Assembly: GCA_050084985.1 (NCBI GenBank) | Contig: JBITNC010000001.1 | Coordinates: 51,212,001-51,276,000 of the forward strand | DNA length: 64,000 nucleotides | Reading direction: 5' to 3' | DNA from: Nageia nagi | Taxonomy: Eukaryota; Pinophyta | Part shown: piece after piece, positions 12,031 to 23,614 of the stretch | Position numbering within the stretch: position 1 is the first letter of the stretch | Layout of the letters: each line of letters begins with the position of its first letter | Position numbers and translations under genes: made by a program | The notes under the pieces: model-generated | The model's input: the letters and a program-made list of their open reading frames with translations, nothing else | The model's database searches: none | What the model was told of the DNA's origin: nothing

Positions 12031-12829
12031 AAATAGTATTAAATGTTATGTTTTAACCAAGTAAATAATACATGTTACTTTTAACACAAAATATATGCTT
12101 GATTTGAATTCACAAGTGCAAATGTTTTACAACTCAAATAATAACCTATGTACCTAAATACATTTCTCATCTCAAGAATTGTAGATGTAGAGTGACATTA
12201 TTTAGGCTTGTTTTCTTATCTAAAATTAGGCTTTCACCTATATGCCCACACAAAAAGAGCTCAAGTACTACCAATACTCAACCAGTTCACCTTGGTCAAT
12301 TTTATACTCTCATAAGGAGAATTACCTACTATTTTCTAAGATTATGATGTTTATTAGATTAGCCAAATTATTAATCTTGATTAGGTTTCAAATTATCCTC
12401 CAAGGTTATCAGGATAATCCTTGAATGGACATGTAGATATGTTGTATCACTACACACATGGCTATCCACCTATTAAAGTTATATCCAGACCAATAGAGGA
12501 CTTAAGGGCAATTGATAATTACAAACTTTTCACCATTTTGATTATTAGACTTAAAGGCTCCAATCCGTCTATCCTCACCTCATGGCTTTCCAAACAAGTC
12601 ATGTTGTGGAATGTACGTACGAATGTGTTTATTTTAGGGGGTTGCTCATATCAATGTTTGTATTTTTGTTTGCATGAGAAAATGAAGAAAAAGATGAAAT
12701 ATGAAGTAAATAACATAAATAAAATATCATTCATTTAAAAATTTGAAATCTAAGTGTCGATGGGTTTTGTTTACCAACCCCTAAAGGTCACCTTTACATC
12801 ATTCCTAATTTTGCACAAGTCCATTCTTG

Positions 12830-13345
12830 CATAAAAAATAGATTGCATCATAACTTAAGAAATTAATTACTAAACATAAGTACTAAGCATGCTTTTATCT
12901 TTTAAGTAGTGAGCATTAACTTAAAAAAATTAAACTCTAAGCAAGTATTATTAACTTAAACATTTAAGTACCAAACATGCATCATTTAAGCATAAGCATG
13001 CATAAAATTTAAGTACTAAGTATAAATATGCATCATTTGATCTTAAAAAATTAAGTAATGCATTATTCTCATAACTTAAAAAATTAGGTAATAAGCATGC
13101 ATTATTTTCATAAGTAAAAAAAGTTTTTAAGTGATAAATATGTATTTAAGTATAAAGAATCTAAAAAAATCCAAGTAAAAAAAATCATAAAAATTTTCCC
13201 CTTTTACTTAAATTGATCTTAAAGCAATATGATAAATACTAAAAAAAAAATTAAGTAATTGCAAATGTACTTTTACTTCAAGGTAAAACAAATACCTATC
13301 TTTAAGTAAAATAATCATAATATCATAAAAAGGAATTATGCAATT
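12830..13345 (-). repeat. Degenerate AT-rich leader repeats of copia A
   Basis: Many loose copies of AACTTAAAAAATTAAGTA and AAGCATGCAT, spaced roughly 40-60 bp apart. It is the counterpart of the zone at 3840-4560 in element B. No coding capacity. Confidence 0.65.
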
Positions 13346-13526
13346 TAATTTTTAACACTTAGTAAGTAATGATGATGATTAACATTTCATTACTAATAAA
13401 TACTTCTAGGCATTGAAAAAAAATTACCTTTTAATGTCAAGTAAAATTAGTTTTGACATAAAAAAAACTTGCCATCATTGTAAGAAATTTTTACTATATA
13501 ATAATAAAATATTATTTATTTTTACT

Positions 13527-13548
13527 TATATATATATATATATATATA
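13527..13548. repeat. (TA)n microsatellite
   Basis: Uninterrupted TA dinucleotide run of about 22 bp inside the leader of copia A. Confidence 0.95.
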
Positions 13549-13785
13549 GTATTCAAAACATGATTCACCTTTCAAGCATTAAATTAAAAAATAATGATTA
13601 CTTGTAAGATATTAAAGGCTTAGGTGTAATCCTTACTCCTCTTAATGCATTTAATATTATAGATACAGAACCACACTCAACTTGAATACACCCACTAAAT
13701 TTAATACTTTTTTTTTGCACTTTTACTTCATGCATTAGTCTAACCATGCATGTCATGATGAGAAAGAAAGACTTTCTTGTAAATC

Positions 13786-14520
13786 CTAACATTGCTTGTA
13801 AGAAAGTAAAAAAATTATTGCACACAAAAAATTAATGCATCCACCAAGAAACATTAAAGAAATTGGTAGATGATTATTTAAGAAAAAAGGACACATAGGG
13901 TAGAGGAGAACTATGCAATGCATGGAGGGAGTAGGAGTGGTTGCAATAAACAAGGACAAGGAGAGGGTAAGGACAAGGAGAGGGTAAGGGTGCCATGGCC
14001 TACTAGATCTATTCCCCTTTTCTATTGTCCTCATGATGTTCAACCATAGACAAAGTGCAAAGACTGTAATGGAGGGGTAAAAGGTTGGATTTTCTTTACA
14101 GAGCTCACCCGAGCCAAAGAAAAGACAATGAGAGGGTGACACACTTTTCTCCCCACCTACGTGAGGGCTAAAAAAAGAGGGCAGAGGATGCAAATTGTGA
14201 GGAGGATATGGAGAAGACCTGTGGATAATAACCAATAGTAGCACCACTATAATGTGCCAAAGGAGGCTATAACTTGAAAGAGGGTGGAGCTGAGCTAAGT
14301 CAACCACCACGAAGGGCAATGGCAATGTGTAGGAGGAAGACCATGCAAGGAGGTAGTCTGAAAGTAGAGAGGCTAAGAAGGTGAGTAGAAGATCCCCCTC
14401 AGGTCATGCACCTAAACCTTAGGCCATGCACCTAAATCCAAGACCACACACAAGCAATTAGGGGCTACTGGAGCTGAGGAGGAAAGGGTCACATCACCAA
14501 ACCCTAAAAAAGCTATCCAA
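13786..14520 (-). other. C/T-rich module in the copia A leader
   Basis: On the element's sense (minus) strand this stretch is rich in C and T and higher in GC than its surroundings. It contains a 179-codon open frame (13786-14325) with a Leu/Pro/Ser-rich, hydrophobic and low-complexity translation and no domain I recognise. It sits in the same leader position as the modules at 3080-3780 (B) and 63240-63880 (J), but these do not look alike in sequence. I do not call a gene here. Confidence 0.5.
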
Positions 14521-15037
14521 TGCTTAGATTTGAAAATATCATAACACAATGACATGGATTTGAGAAAAAAATGCCTCCATCCTAAATTTAGGAAGAAATA
14601 AATACAAGTATATGTATTTTTTTAATTAAAAAAGGAAATATACCCTTCTTTCAACATATTTCAGAGAAAAAAAAACTTCTATATAAAACTTCTTTCAAAA
14701 TATTTCTAAAAAAATATAGTATTATTTGAAGAAAATGCAATTTTTGTGTATACTATTTTTTCCATTTTTTAAGAATTAACAATATGCTCAAAAATTGCAA
14801 TTAAAAAAAAGGTTAGTATGAAAAATTGCATCATTTTAAGCATAATTTTAAAAATGAACTAACACATATCAAAAAAATATGTTAGTATCACCTATAAAAA
14901 TAATCAACAACAAAAAAATGAAGAAAGAAGGATTTTATACCTTCTCTTGTGTTTACCTCAAAAAAAAAGTAAACCTCATCAAAGGTTAAAAAAGGATGAA
15001 GAACCTCCAAGTTGTTGAATAAGAGCTTCTACACCAA

Positions 15038-15050
15038 GCTCTGATACCAA
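15038..15050 (-). other. Primer binding site of copia A
   Basis: The minus strand reads TTGGTATCAGAGC, a perfect match to the initiator-Met site, 1 bp inside the 5' LTR. Confidence 0.93.
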
Positions 15051-15051
15051 A

Positions 15052-15548
15052 TGAGAGAATTGAATTATAACATGAACAACTCTAAACTACCAAGATCACA
15101 TGAAAGCTCTCAATTCACATATAACTAACACACAAAGCAATCTCACAAAGATAACACAAGATGTAAGTGGTTCCTCCAACTAGGAGTACATCTACTAACT
15201 ATATCTCTCTTCTTAACAAATATAAACTCTTACAATATTTCTACTCTTTTCTCCTAACCACTATCCTATAGCATAACTTTACTTCACAATTGATGTGTAA
15301 TCACAAAAAACAAAGCTTCTATTTATAGGCCAAAATTCCTCTTTAGATCACCCTTTTATCCAATGTACAAAAGCATGACATGCACATCCTTTTATCCAAG
15401 GGGCATGCTCATGACATGGAGTGTAGGACAAGTTATATTATCATATTCACTTAAATACTTAAGGTATCAAATGATACCCTTAAGTATTAGTGAATTTACA
15501 AAGAGGATTAATACAAACCTTTACAATAATGCATTATACATTCCAACA
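15052..15548 (-). repeat. 5' LTR of copia A
   Basis: 497 bp; the minus strand begins TGTTGGAATG and ends ATTCTCTCA. It is of the same family as the LTRs of B and J and has the TATA box (about 15320-15328) and the palindrome (15454-15488). Confidence 0.93.
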
Positions 15549-15553
15549 GATTG

Positions 15554-17200
15554 GATTAATGATTTTCAACTAAGGCCATGAACTCCTTGAGCATATCAAA
15601 GGTTTGATCTTTATGCTATAGTAGATACCCAAAATTCATCCTACTAAAGTCATCATAAAAAAAAGGACATAAAATGCTCCTCTAAGAGACTTTATTTGAA
15701 ATGAACCCATTAAATTTGAGTGAATCAATTGGAGAGGTTGAGATACCTTAATTGCCTTATCTTTCTCAATTTTTTACCTTTTAATCTTTCCTAAGATGTA
15801 GTTTTCACAAAGGCCAATGGAGGGTGAAATAGGAGGCAATCATTTCACAAGATCTTGATCCTTCATGATTTGAATACTCTTGTGGTTTAGATGGCTTAAA
15901 TGTTGATGCCAAAGGTTACCTTGAGAATAAACATTTAAGGTAAGGCACAACTTAGAAGGCACTTGATCAACTATGAAAAGATCATTCTTTGGCAAACCCT
16001 TTCCTTAAACTCCAAGAGTTCAAAGTGAACTCAAAGGTATATCTCTTTTTTGCAATTTGAATAACTAATAAAAGATTCATCCCTAACTTAGGCACAAAGA
16101 GCACATTTTCAATCACCTTCCCATGCATCAAGATGCTTCCAATCCCTTCAACTTCTAGCATAGAGTTATCACCAATTACTACCCCATCCTTCCTATATTT
16201 GTGAAAGTTTTCAAACTTATACCTTTCAAAACTCATATGATTAGTGCAACTTGAATATATAACCTAATCATTTGTAAAAGTATAAAACTTATAATAAAAA
16301 GAACAAACATGAGCACCTTTCTTATTTTTATTTTCTTTGAAGTTGTTCATATTATATTTGCCTTTGCCATTTTCCTCCCTCTTTTTCTTGAAGTAATGGT
16401 TTTCTTTGTGACCATAGATGCCATAATAGTTATAATTTTTGTCAAACATTTCCTTAGGCATATGAGGTTTGTTTGAATTTTCTTTGTGATCATGATGATT
16501 GTTGTCATACTTCTTTGTATTTGTCTTAAGATGAGCATGAGGGGTCTTCTTGTGATTTTTGAACTTGTTTTTTAAATGAGTCATCTTAGTTGCACCTAAA
16601 GCAACATTTTGCTCCTTTGAAGAAGAAATCAACACCTTTTTGTTGATGGTCTCTTCATGCTTCAAGAGGAGTCTAGAAATATTTTCAAAAAAGAATACTT
16701 CCTCTTCGTCATCAATCCTAATCTCAATAACAGTCACGAAGTGACTAAACTTGGTTGAGAGGCTTTATAAGATAATGAACATCATAAATTCATCATTAAT
16801 CCAATTACACCCATAACTCACAAGCTAATTCCTAAGATCAACAACTTTATTCAAGTAAATTCCCACACATTCATCTTTCTCTTATCTAAATTGCAAGAGT
16901 TTTTGAAGCATTGTGAACCTTCCTAAGAACTTAGACCCAAGGTAGATCTTCTTAAACCTATGCCAAGCTTCTTTAGAGGATGTTGACATTGAAATCATGA
17001 AGAGAACTTCATCTAAAACTGCTTTAAAGATCATAGAGGTTGCCACAACTCATTCTTGTTGTTATAGACCTCCAACGCTTTAGCTTCTATTGGAGTGACT
17101 TGATTTTCACTCACTGTTTGTCAAAGCTTGCATGCTTGAAGATTTGCTTTCATCCTTGGTTCTCAAATACCATAATTGGAACCATAAAGGATGTGCTTAG
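15554..17200 (-). pseudogene. Copia C gag, protease and start of integrase (broken)
   Basis: Minus strand. The gag segment at 16264-16737 is open for 157 codons and contains KHEETINKKVLISSSKE, matching gag of A and B. It then has a decayed zinc knuckle at about 16400-16450 (NYNYYGIYGHKENHYF: His kept, the Cys positions read Tyr). The protease segment at 15982-16236 has GDNSMLEVEGIGSIL; its active site, near 16260, reads YSSC where DSGC is expected. Early integrase sequence follows to 15554. Frameshifts and stops separate the parts. Gag would coat RNA and protease would process the polyprotein; neither can work here. Confidence 0.83.
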
Positions 17201-18369
17201 GAGCGAAGGAATCTCTTGTTTCTATAAAAGAAAGGTTAATTTATTAAAGCATAAGAAGCATCAGTATATGATTTTCTAAACATAATTACAAGTAGTAAAA
17301 TATAGCATTTAACCAATTATCATAGCAATTGCAAGTAACTATTATAAACTTAAAGTTACAATTGAAAGTATTCATATAAATTTGCAAAAAAGATTAACAA
17401 GTTGTAGGTTAGTAGCTTTGTTTGGATTAGTAATTTGTAGTTAGTAAGTTCTAGGTTAGTGTTAGTGTTAGAAGATTGTAAGTCATATTAGTGTATTTTG
17501 TTTAACCTTAAGTAGATGAAGGTTAGTAAATCCAAATCTACAATTGTAGTTAGCATTTGAGGTTAGTATTTCTAGTTAGTTTTTGAGGTTAGTATTTGTC
17601 AATTGACTTAACTTAATTTGAGCATTTGATTATTGTTTTAACCACAAAAAAAAAAAAATCACACACAATAAGGGGTTAGTATGTCTCCTTAGCTTTGGGT
17701 TAGTTATAAAAATAAGGCTCTAGAAGCTTTCCAACATGCTCAATACAATTCTTAGCCACTTATTATGAAATCAAGGTTAATTAATACCAACTTACTTTAA
17801 GGAATATTTAATTCAAGAGTAAGAGCCATTTCCTCAAACATGAAAGCATTTGAGTCCACTATATAACGAGTTTGAAAGTGAAGCATGCAGGCTATGACTT
17901 CATTCCTTTTTCTCGCAAGGATTGTCCATTTTTGCATTCTGTCTTCATATTATTTCTTCTTTATTTGCTTCCAAAGCTTTTCCATCTTCTTATCAAGCAT
18001 CTTCATTTTTGCAAAAGGACTCCTTACTTTCTTATGCTTATGAGACATCAAAGAAATTATTTCTAATTTTTAAAAAATGTCAAAACAAGGTGTAAAAAGG
18101 AGCATATTTGCATATTTTTTTAAAAAATACCTTTTATTAAGAATTATTTTTCCACCTCTTTTTTAAAAAAATGGAGAAAGAAATAAATTTTTCTTAGCAT
18201 AATAATTTTCCTCTTTAAATCATTCTACCTCTCTCCCTTTTTTAAAAACAAAATTAATTTAAAGGATAGAATGAAAAAGATTAATTTATATAAAAAAATT
18301 CTATTTCTGGTAGAATCATTAATTCTCAAAAAAATACACTTAATTTAAAAAAAAAAAAATAACTCCTTT

Positions 18370-18761
18370 TTCTCCTCAAAAAATCAAGATTGACGAAGAG
18401 AAGGGAGGCTGCGCATGGTCCGAAGACTGCATTATAAGCTAGAAGAAGATTGGCAAAGATTTCAGGGTTTGGACGAGCCTGAGCAGCTGAGAGGGAGCCT
18501 CGGTGCTGGGTAACCATCACTAATGGGAGAAGAGACCAGAGATGAAAGATCTCAAACTGTTGGATAGACCAGTGACAGAAAGAGGCGGCCCCTATTCATT
18601 CCTCTCCCCCAATTCACTCTAGTCCTACAACTACAGACGACAGGAACCAGTAGTGAGAGAGTAGGAATGGGAAACTTGATCCTTTCTTTCAACTGGCTTA
18701 GTCTTATAACCAGAGGGAAATGGGCAGAGTAGGGGTGGAGCCACCTCAGACTAGATTGACA

Positions 18762-18762
<1 letters not shown>
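18370..18762. other. GC-richer island inside the copia C leader
   Basis: About 390 bp clearly richer in G and C than the flanking poly-A/T sequence, bounded on the right by a (TA)n run. Short frames on both strands have no recognisable domain. It might be captured host DNA or the C-element version of the variable leader module; I cannot decide from sequence alone. Confidence 0.45.

Positions 18763-18765
<3 letters not shown>

Positions 18766-18801
<36 letters not shown>
18766..18801. repeat. (TA)n microsatellite
   Basis: About 36 bp of uninterrupted TA repeats. Confidence 0.97.
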
Positions 18802-18803
<2 letters not shown>

Positions 18804-19310
18804 AAAAATGCTACCTTATATTTTTTTTTGTACAATTGTACTAACGCAAGATGTTAAAAAAAAATAAAAATAAAAATTATATATATAAAAAAAAAAACTC
18901 TCTTTTTTTTATCTGAAAAAAATTCCCTTTTTGAATTACAAAATAGCAATAAAAAAATCTCTTTTTTTGTATATGTAATATATAATGTTAAGAATATAAC
19001 ATCTCATAAATTGAACAAATAAAACAAAAAAAAAAAAAAAAAACTTGTAAATTTATTCAATATTTTAAAAAAAAGTTGTATGATAACAAAAAAAAAAATT
19101 GGAATATTTATAATATTATAAATTTCAAATTATCAACACATTATGTTATTTGAGTAATTATATAAAAAAAATGTAACTAACAAAGGAGGTTAATAACAAA
19201 AAATGTTCAATAACAACATTGTTACTTTTCAAATAAATGAGGAGGAAGATGAGGTATACCTTAATGAATATGTTACCTTACAAATGAAGTAGAAAGATCC
19301 TCTAAGGAAG

Positions 19311-19323
19311 GATATGGTATCAA
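19311..19323 (-). other. Decayed primer binding site of copia C
   Basis: The minus strand reads TTGATACCATATC, 9 of 13 matches to TTGGTATCAGAGC, in the correct place 1 bp inside the LTR. The position supports it more than the sequence does. Confidence 0.5.
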
Positions 19324-19324
19324 T

Positions 19325-19790
19325 TGATAGAGATGAAACTCCTAAACCCAAGATCACCTTGGAGTGTTATTCTTACTTCAATTAACAACACAAGAGACAA
19401 ATACTCAATCACACAAAAGAGAGACAATCATGTATAGTGGTTCCTCTCAAGGTGAAAGTACTCCACTTTAAATCAAGATCTTTACTTCTCAAGGATAGTT
19501 CTTACAATGCTTACAACCTCTCACTCTTCCTATCAACCTACAAGGCATGAGCATAACTTTGCTCTCATCAAGTGTGTTTTACAACAAGGCCAAGCTCTTT
19601 ATTTATAGGAGAGAAACCTATATTAACTCACCATTTGACCAAGGGTTTACATGAGGTTAAGAAGGGTCAAGTTGCACATATTTAATTATTAAATACTAAA
19701 AAGATATTTAAAAATACTTTTTAGTATTTGGATAAATTAAGTGAGACACTTTTTAGATACTTAAACAATAATGCATTAGAAATTCTAACA
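19325..19790 (-). repeat. 5' LTR of copia C
   Basis: 466 bp; the minus strand begins TGTTAGAATTTC and ends CTCTATCA. The layout matches the A/B/J LTRs (terminal TGTT.GAAT, an early GCATTATTG, a CTATAAATAAAGAG TATA region), but the sequence is well diverged. A perfect 13-bp stem (19691-19703 with 19717-19729) stands where the other LTRs have their palindrome. The right edge is set by the CACTA frame starting at 19793. Confidence 0.82.
19691..19729 (-). promoter_or_regulatory. Alternative hairpin in the copia C LTR
   Basis: Arms AAATACTAAAAAG and CTTTTTAGTATTT are perfectly complementary over 13 bp with a 13-nt loop. It lies 61 bp from the LTR start, as do the AATACTTAAGG hairpins of the related LTRs. 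The arms differ from those but still pair. Confidence 0.7.
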
Positions 19791-19792
19791 TA

Positions 19793-21462
19793 TACAACCT
19801 TCCACCATGGATATCGATGAAGAGGAATTACTCAATGCTTACCTTGTTAATACCTGACCCCCAACAACCAAAAATCAATATTGATGTTTATCTATAAATG
19901 TTGGTTCCTTACTTGCTCAAACTATGGACTGATGGAATAGAAACATATGATGCATTTTAGAAAACTTGATTCAATATGAGAGCAATAATGATGTGGGTCA
20001 TTCATGATTTTCCTATTTATGGGAACCTAGTAGGATGTACAACAAAGGAATTATTTCCATGTCCAATATGCAAGGAGAACACTTATGTATTATGAATTCC
20101 ATGCAGTAAAAGGAACACTTATATGGGCCATAGGAGATTTCTTTCTATGGATCATTTATTTCATTATCAAAAATCATGTCTCAATAATGAGGAAGAGTGG
20201 GTAAAGCACCATTGCATTTAATTGGGAGTGAAATACTAGAAAAGGTATAAAATATCCCATGAAATTGAGGGAAGTCAAGCAATTAAAAAAAAATGGAAAA
20301 GTAAGAAGAATTATGATAGCATTAAAGGATGGAAGAAGAAATCTATATTATTCAATCTACCGTATTGGAAGGTACAACATGCAATTTAATAATTGTATTT
20401 GTTGTTATATCTTTCAAATATTGAATAATTGTAGATTGTTGTTTTTATCTATGAACATGATCTTTTAGTTTTTCACAACTTGGATATGATGCATGTAGAG
20501 AAAAATATTTGTGAAAGCCTAGTTGGGACATTGTTAGGTATTGATTCAAAGACGAAGGATGGAAAAATCTCTTATGATAATTTAAAACAGTTGAAGATTA
20601 GGAGTTCATTATGGGAAGAAACCCATAATGGAAATATATATCTTTCAAAAGCACCCTACAATCTATCACAGGTTGAGAAATAAAGGTTTTGTAAAACATT
20701 TTACAACATGAAAGTACCTGAAGGATATTACTTAAATATTAGCAAAAAAGTCTATGAAATATCTTGAGATCCTTGATCTAAAATCACATGACTATCATGT
20801 TCTCATGCAAAACCTTCTCTTAGTAGTACTATGATATGTGCTTGATAAGCTAATGCGAAAAGCCATTTAAATTTATGCATGTTCTATAGGGAAACATGCA
20901 TAAAAGTGGTGGATTTTGAAAAATTGGTGAAATTAGAGGAAGATGTTAAGGAGACCTTATGTTTGCTAGAAAAGTAATTTTCCCCTTCATTTTTTGATAT
21001 CATTGTGCTCTTAACAATTCATTTGGTGGAGAAGGTAAGTCTATGTGGACCTATATAATTGCGATGGATGTACCCTTTTGAGAGGTTTTCATGTGTTCAT
21101 CAGTTCCATAAACTATCATATTTCTAATTTTTTTACAGTTTCTCATCGAGATAAGAAAAAATTCTCTTAGATTTTTGGGGATTTATAAGAGCTATATAAA
21201 GAATAGATCTAGGCCCAAAGATTGTATTGTTGAGTGATATGTTATCAAGGAAATTGATTCATTCTGTGCAAACTACATGAGAGGTTTAGAAGTGATTTAT
21301 GATCACCTTTCATGTAATAATGTAAGTGGAAAAGAAGAAACCATAGTTGATGGGAGGCCAATGTCTAATGGTGAAGTCTTTAATTTGGATAAAATTTCTC
21401 TTGAACAAGCCCATCGATGCATTCTTATAAACTTGGATGAAGTTAAACCTTGGGTAGAGTAA
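19793..21462 (+). pseudogene. CACTA TNP2-like transposase remnant
   Basis: The frame starts in mid-protein with YNLPPW at 19793 and runs through IPDP and LWTDGIETYDAF (about 19925-19960), MRAIMMWVIHDFPIYGNL (about 19978-20030), FPCPICKE (20056-20080) and YMGHRRFL (about 20130). It continues after a likely intron (about 20371-20469, GT to TTTTAG) with HNLDMMHVEKNICESLVG (20475-20530) and KTKDGK, then SFFDIIVLLTIHLVEKV and WMYPFER (20990-21085). After a second likely intron ending TTTACAG near 21139 come FLGIYKSYIKNRSRPKDCIVE and an FCANYMRGLEV block up to 21462. This is the TNP2 core followed by a DUF4218-like region. Stops break it (for example in DAF-stop). It is a cut-and-paste transposase relic. 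Confidence 0.88.
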
Positions 21463-21779
21463 GTACATATTTATTTATTACTATAATATATAATATAGGG
21501 TTGCATATTATTTATATCTGACTATGTTAGATAAACTTTATGCCAAATCAAGAAGCATAAGATGAGTATCAAGGAATCCAAGCCTTCTGTATCGAGAGAT
21601 GAAGAGGTAGTGCAAAAAGATCATGTTAAGGAATTCATCCCTTGGATACAAAATTAGGTTATTGTACTCACTTGAATAAAATATTTGACATTTGTAATGA
21701 TATTCATGTAATGTTTTGTAATCATATTTAAACTATTATTCTTTATTCTAGTTTCAGGGAGGTGAATCGCAACATAATG

Positions 21780-22432
21780 ATGATGAATTTGATATGATAA
21801 AATGATTGGCATGTGGTCTAATTCAAGTTACAACTATATTTTTAGGCTATATAATTAACAATTATAGATTTAATACCAAATACATAGATGAACAAAGAAT
21901 AACTCAAAATAGTGATGTATATGTTGATACAATTATTGGTTGCAAATCAAGAGCAAAAGATACAAACCAGGTCATTGAAACAATCATATATTATTATGTT
22001 ATTAAGGAAATCATTTTGTTGAATTTCTTATGATGGAAATACACCTTGTTAAAATGTGATTGGGTAAATGTTATTAATAATAAGAGTGGAACTAAAATTG
22101 ATGAAATGGGATACATAATGGTTAACATGAGAAGATTACAACATGGGGATAAACTAGAATATAATCCATATATTCTAGCATCACAAGACAAATACATTTT
22201 TTATATATAGGATTAAATTCAAAGTAGTTAGTATGTGGATCTCATATCACCTCCAAGAGGTATCAAAGATACTGAAGAATATGATGTGGATGTATTTAGA
22301 GGAACAAATTTTGTTAAACTTGAAATTGCTCAAGATGATAATGCAAATGATGGAAACACTGAATATGTATGTAAGTATATTAAGGGTACATTTTGTAAGG
22401 ATCCAAACACAACCTCAAAAACTAATCAGTAA
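21780..22432 (+). pseudogene. CACTA DUF4216-like C-terminal region
   Basis: LACGLIQVTT...GYIINNYRFNTK at about 21808-21880, RITQNSDVYVDT, then KCDWVNV (about 22050) and ILASQDKYIFYI (about 22172-22210) follow the order of the DUF4216 region found downstream of TNP2/DUF4218 in plant CACTA proteins. An open C-terminal stretch, 22235-22432, rich in Asp/Glu and Asn, ends the frame. It is separated from the TNP2 part by an AT-rich stretch that may be an intron. Several stops. Function of the domain is unknown. Confidence 0.78.
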
Positions 22433-22499
22433 ATTCAATTACAAAAATCCTAATGTCAAGTCTTGGGCATCAAGATTAAGCATTCACAATACAATATGA

Positions 22500-23560
22500 C
22501 CAACATATGAACTACGGCATCCACTACAAGCTCACTCAACACTAAGATGCCAATGTCTAATCAAGATAAGTAGATATCACTATTTACCCTTATAATGCCA
22601 ACTTTAGGCTCATACATGCATAAATGAATAAACACACCATAATGTTGCAATAATGGATAAAATAATAATAAAATATGAGATCCAAATGCCCATCAGTTGT
22701 ATATATGATAATCAATGACAAGTGATACAATACCAAGCTCTCAGAGCTGAACATTGGCCTCTAAGGAGCCAATTAGGGCACAACTAAATGTCTCTCACTA
22801 TTGGATGAATGATACAACTATGGGATAGTATTTATCTCTCAAAACACAAATCATCTCCATCAAAGGAGCCCTCCTCTAATCTCAAAAATCACTAAAGGTA
22901 TAAGGCAACCTCATAATGCTATCGGATGGGCAAGGATGCTACACCAATATCCTAGATGTTGCACCTAGGGGATTGCTTAGTGCTATAGTATAATTAGGTA
23001 TATCCAACAATGAGGCTTCAATGTCTCTTTATACACTTAACTCTATCTAAATCTCACATAGGAGTTATCACCTAGCTTTTTAATCCCAACATTAGCCTCT
23101 TAGGGGTCTAAAATGCCCAACATCAGTGTCTAGGGGTTAGGCATGACAACATGGATGCTTAGAATTCTATAAGTGCCAATGTGAAGGTCTAGGAGCATTG
23201 TACATTCCCATGTAGGTTTAAGATTCATGTATGTGGTATAGGTGTCATGTTGGGCCAATGTGGGGGTTTGGGAGCCTCCCTAAGGATGGTGTATGCATAT
23301 AAGTGCTCATCCATCCATTTAAAATTAGAATAGACCTTGGGATTTCCATAATCAAGATCAAGATATCCAAGTATAATATTTACACCTAATATAAGCTTGG
23401 AAGGGAGATTTCCTACTTGGGGCTTACAATGGGGTCCATTGACCTATTAAGTTTTCTATCCCAAGTTACAACATGAAAGTATAATACAATAATAAAATAT
23501 ATTACAATACGAATACATTAGATTCTATAATTAATTACAATGATGTAAGGGGGACATCAC
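22500..23560. other. Non-coding stretch of the CACTA element, no gene found
   Basis: No usable open frame on either strand. It is less AT-rich than its neighbours and contains short repeated wording such as AATGCCCAACATCAGTGTCTA and CCAATGTGAAGGTCTAGGAG / CCAATGTGGGGGTTTGGGAG about 90-100 bp apart. It could be transposon 3' non-coding DNA or an unrecognised inserted LTR. Confidence 0.4.
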
Positions 23561-23614
23561 ACATTTTTGGAAGCATGACTAATGATAGCTTGTAAAAGCA
23601 AAAATAATATAGTA

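Larger units (their letters stand above)
10654..15548 (-). mobile_element. Copia element A, 5' half
   Basis: Minus-strand copia element of the same family as B. Its 5' LTR is at 15052-15548, its primer site at 15038-15050, its leader at about 12050-15037 and its gag/protease remnants at 10654-12030. Its pol continues at 1-1900 beyond the inserted element B. To the right of its LTR, minus-strand copia integrase sequence of another element (C) resumes, so A inserted into C. Its 3' end is outside the window, so the target duplication cannot be confirmed. Confidence 0.9.
17290..19310 (-). other. Leader of copia C, no gene found
   Basis: About 2 kb between gag and the primer site. It contains repeated GGTTAGTA(TTT)G motifs at about 17400-17600, T- and A-rich runs, a GC-richer island at 18370-18762 and a TA microsatellite. 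It is shorter than the 3-kb leaders of A and B. No open frame is convincing. Confidence 0.6.
15549..19790 (-). mobile_element. Copia element C, 5' part
   Basis: Older minus-strand copia. The 5' LTR is at 19325-19790, a decayed primer site at 19311-19323, the leader at about 17290-19310, gag at about 16264-17200, and protease to early integrase at 15549-16260. It stops at the insertion point of element A in the integrase, just before the RSDN block; its remaining part lies off the left edge. Directly right of the LTR, a CACTA transposase frame begins in mid-protein, so C inserted into a CACTA element. Confidence 0.82.

Noticed and set aside
13786-14325. 179-codon open frame on the minus strand as a possible membrane protein gene
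   Set aside because: It lies in the C/T-rich leader of a copia element, with low-complexity Leu/Pro/Ser content, no domain, and no counterpart in elements B or J.
19325-19790. Solo LTR inside the CACTA element
   Set aside because: A decayed primer site and a copia leader and gag follow in the right order on its inner side, so it is better read as the 5' LTR of copia C. The CACTA frame starts exactly at its outer edge only.
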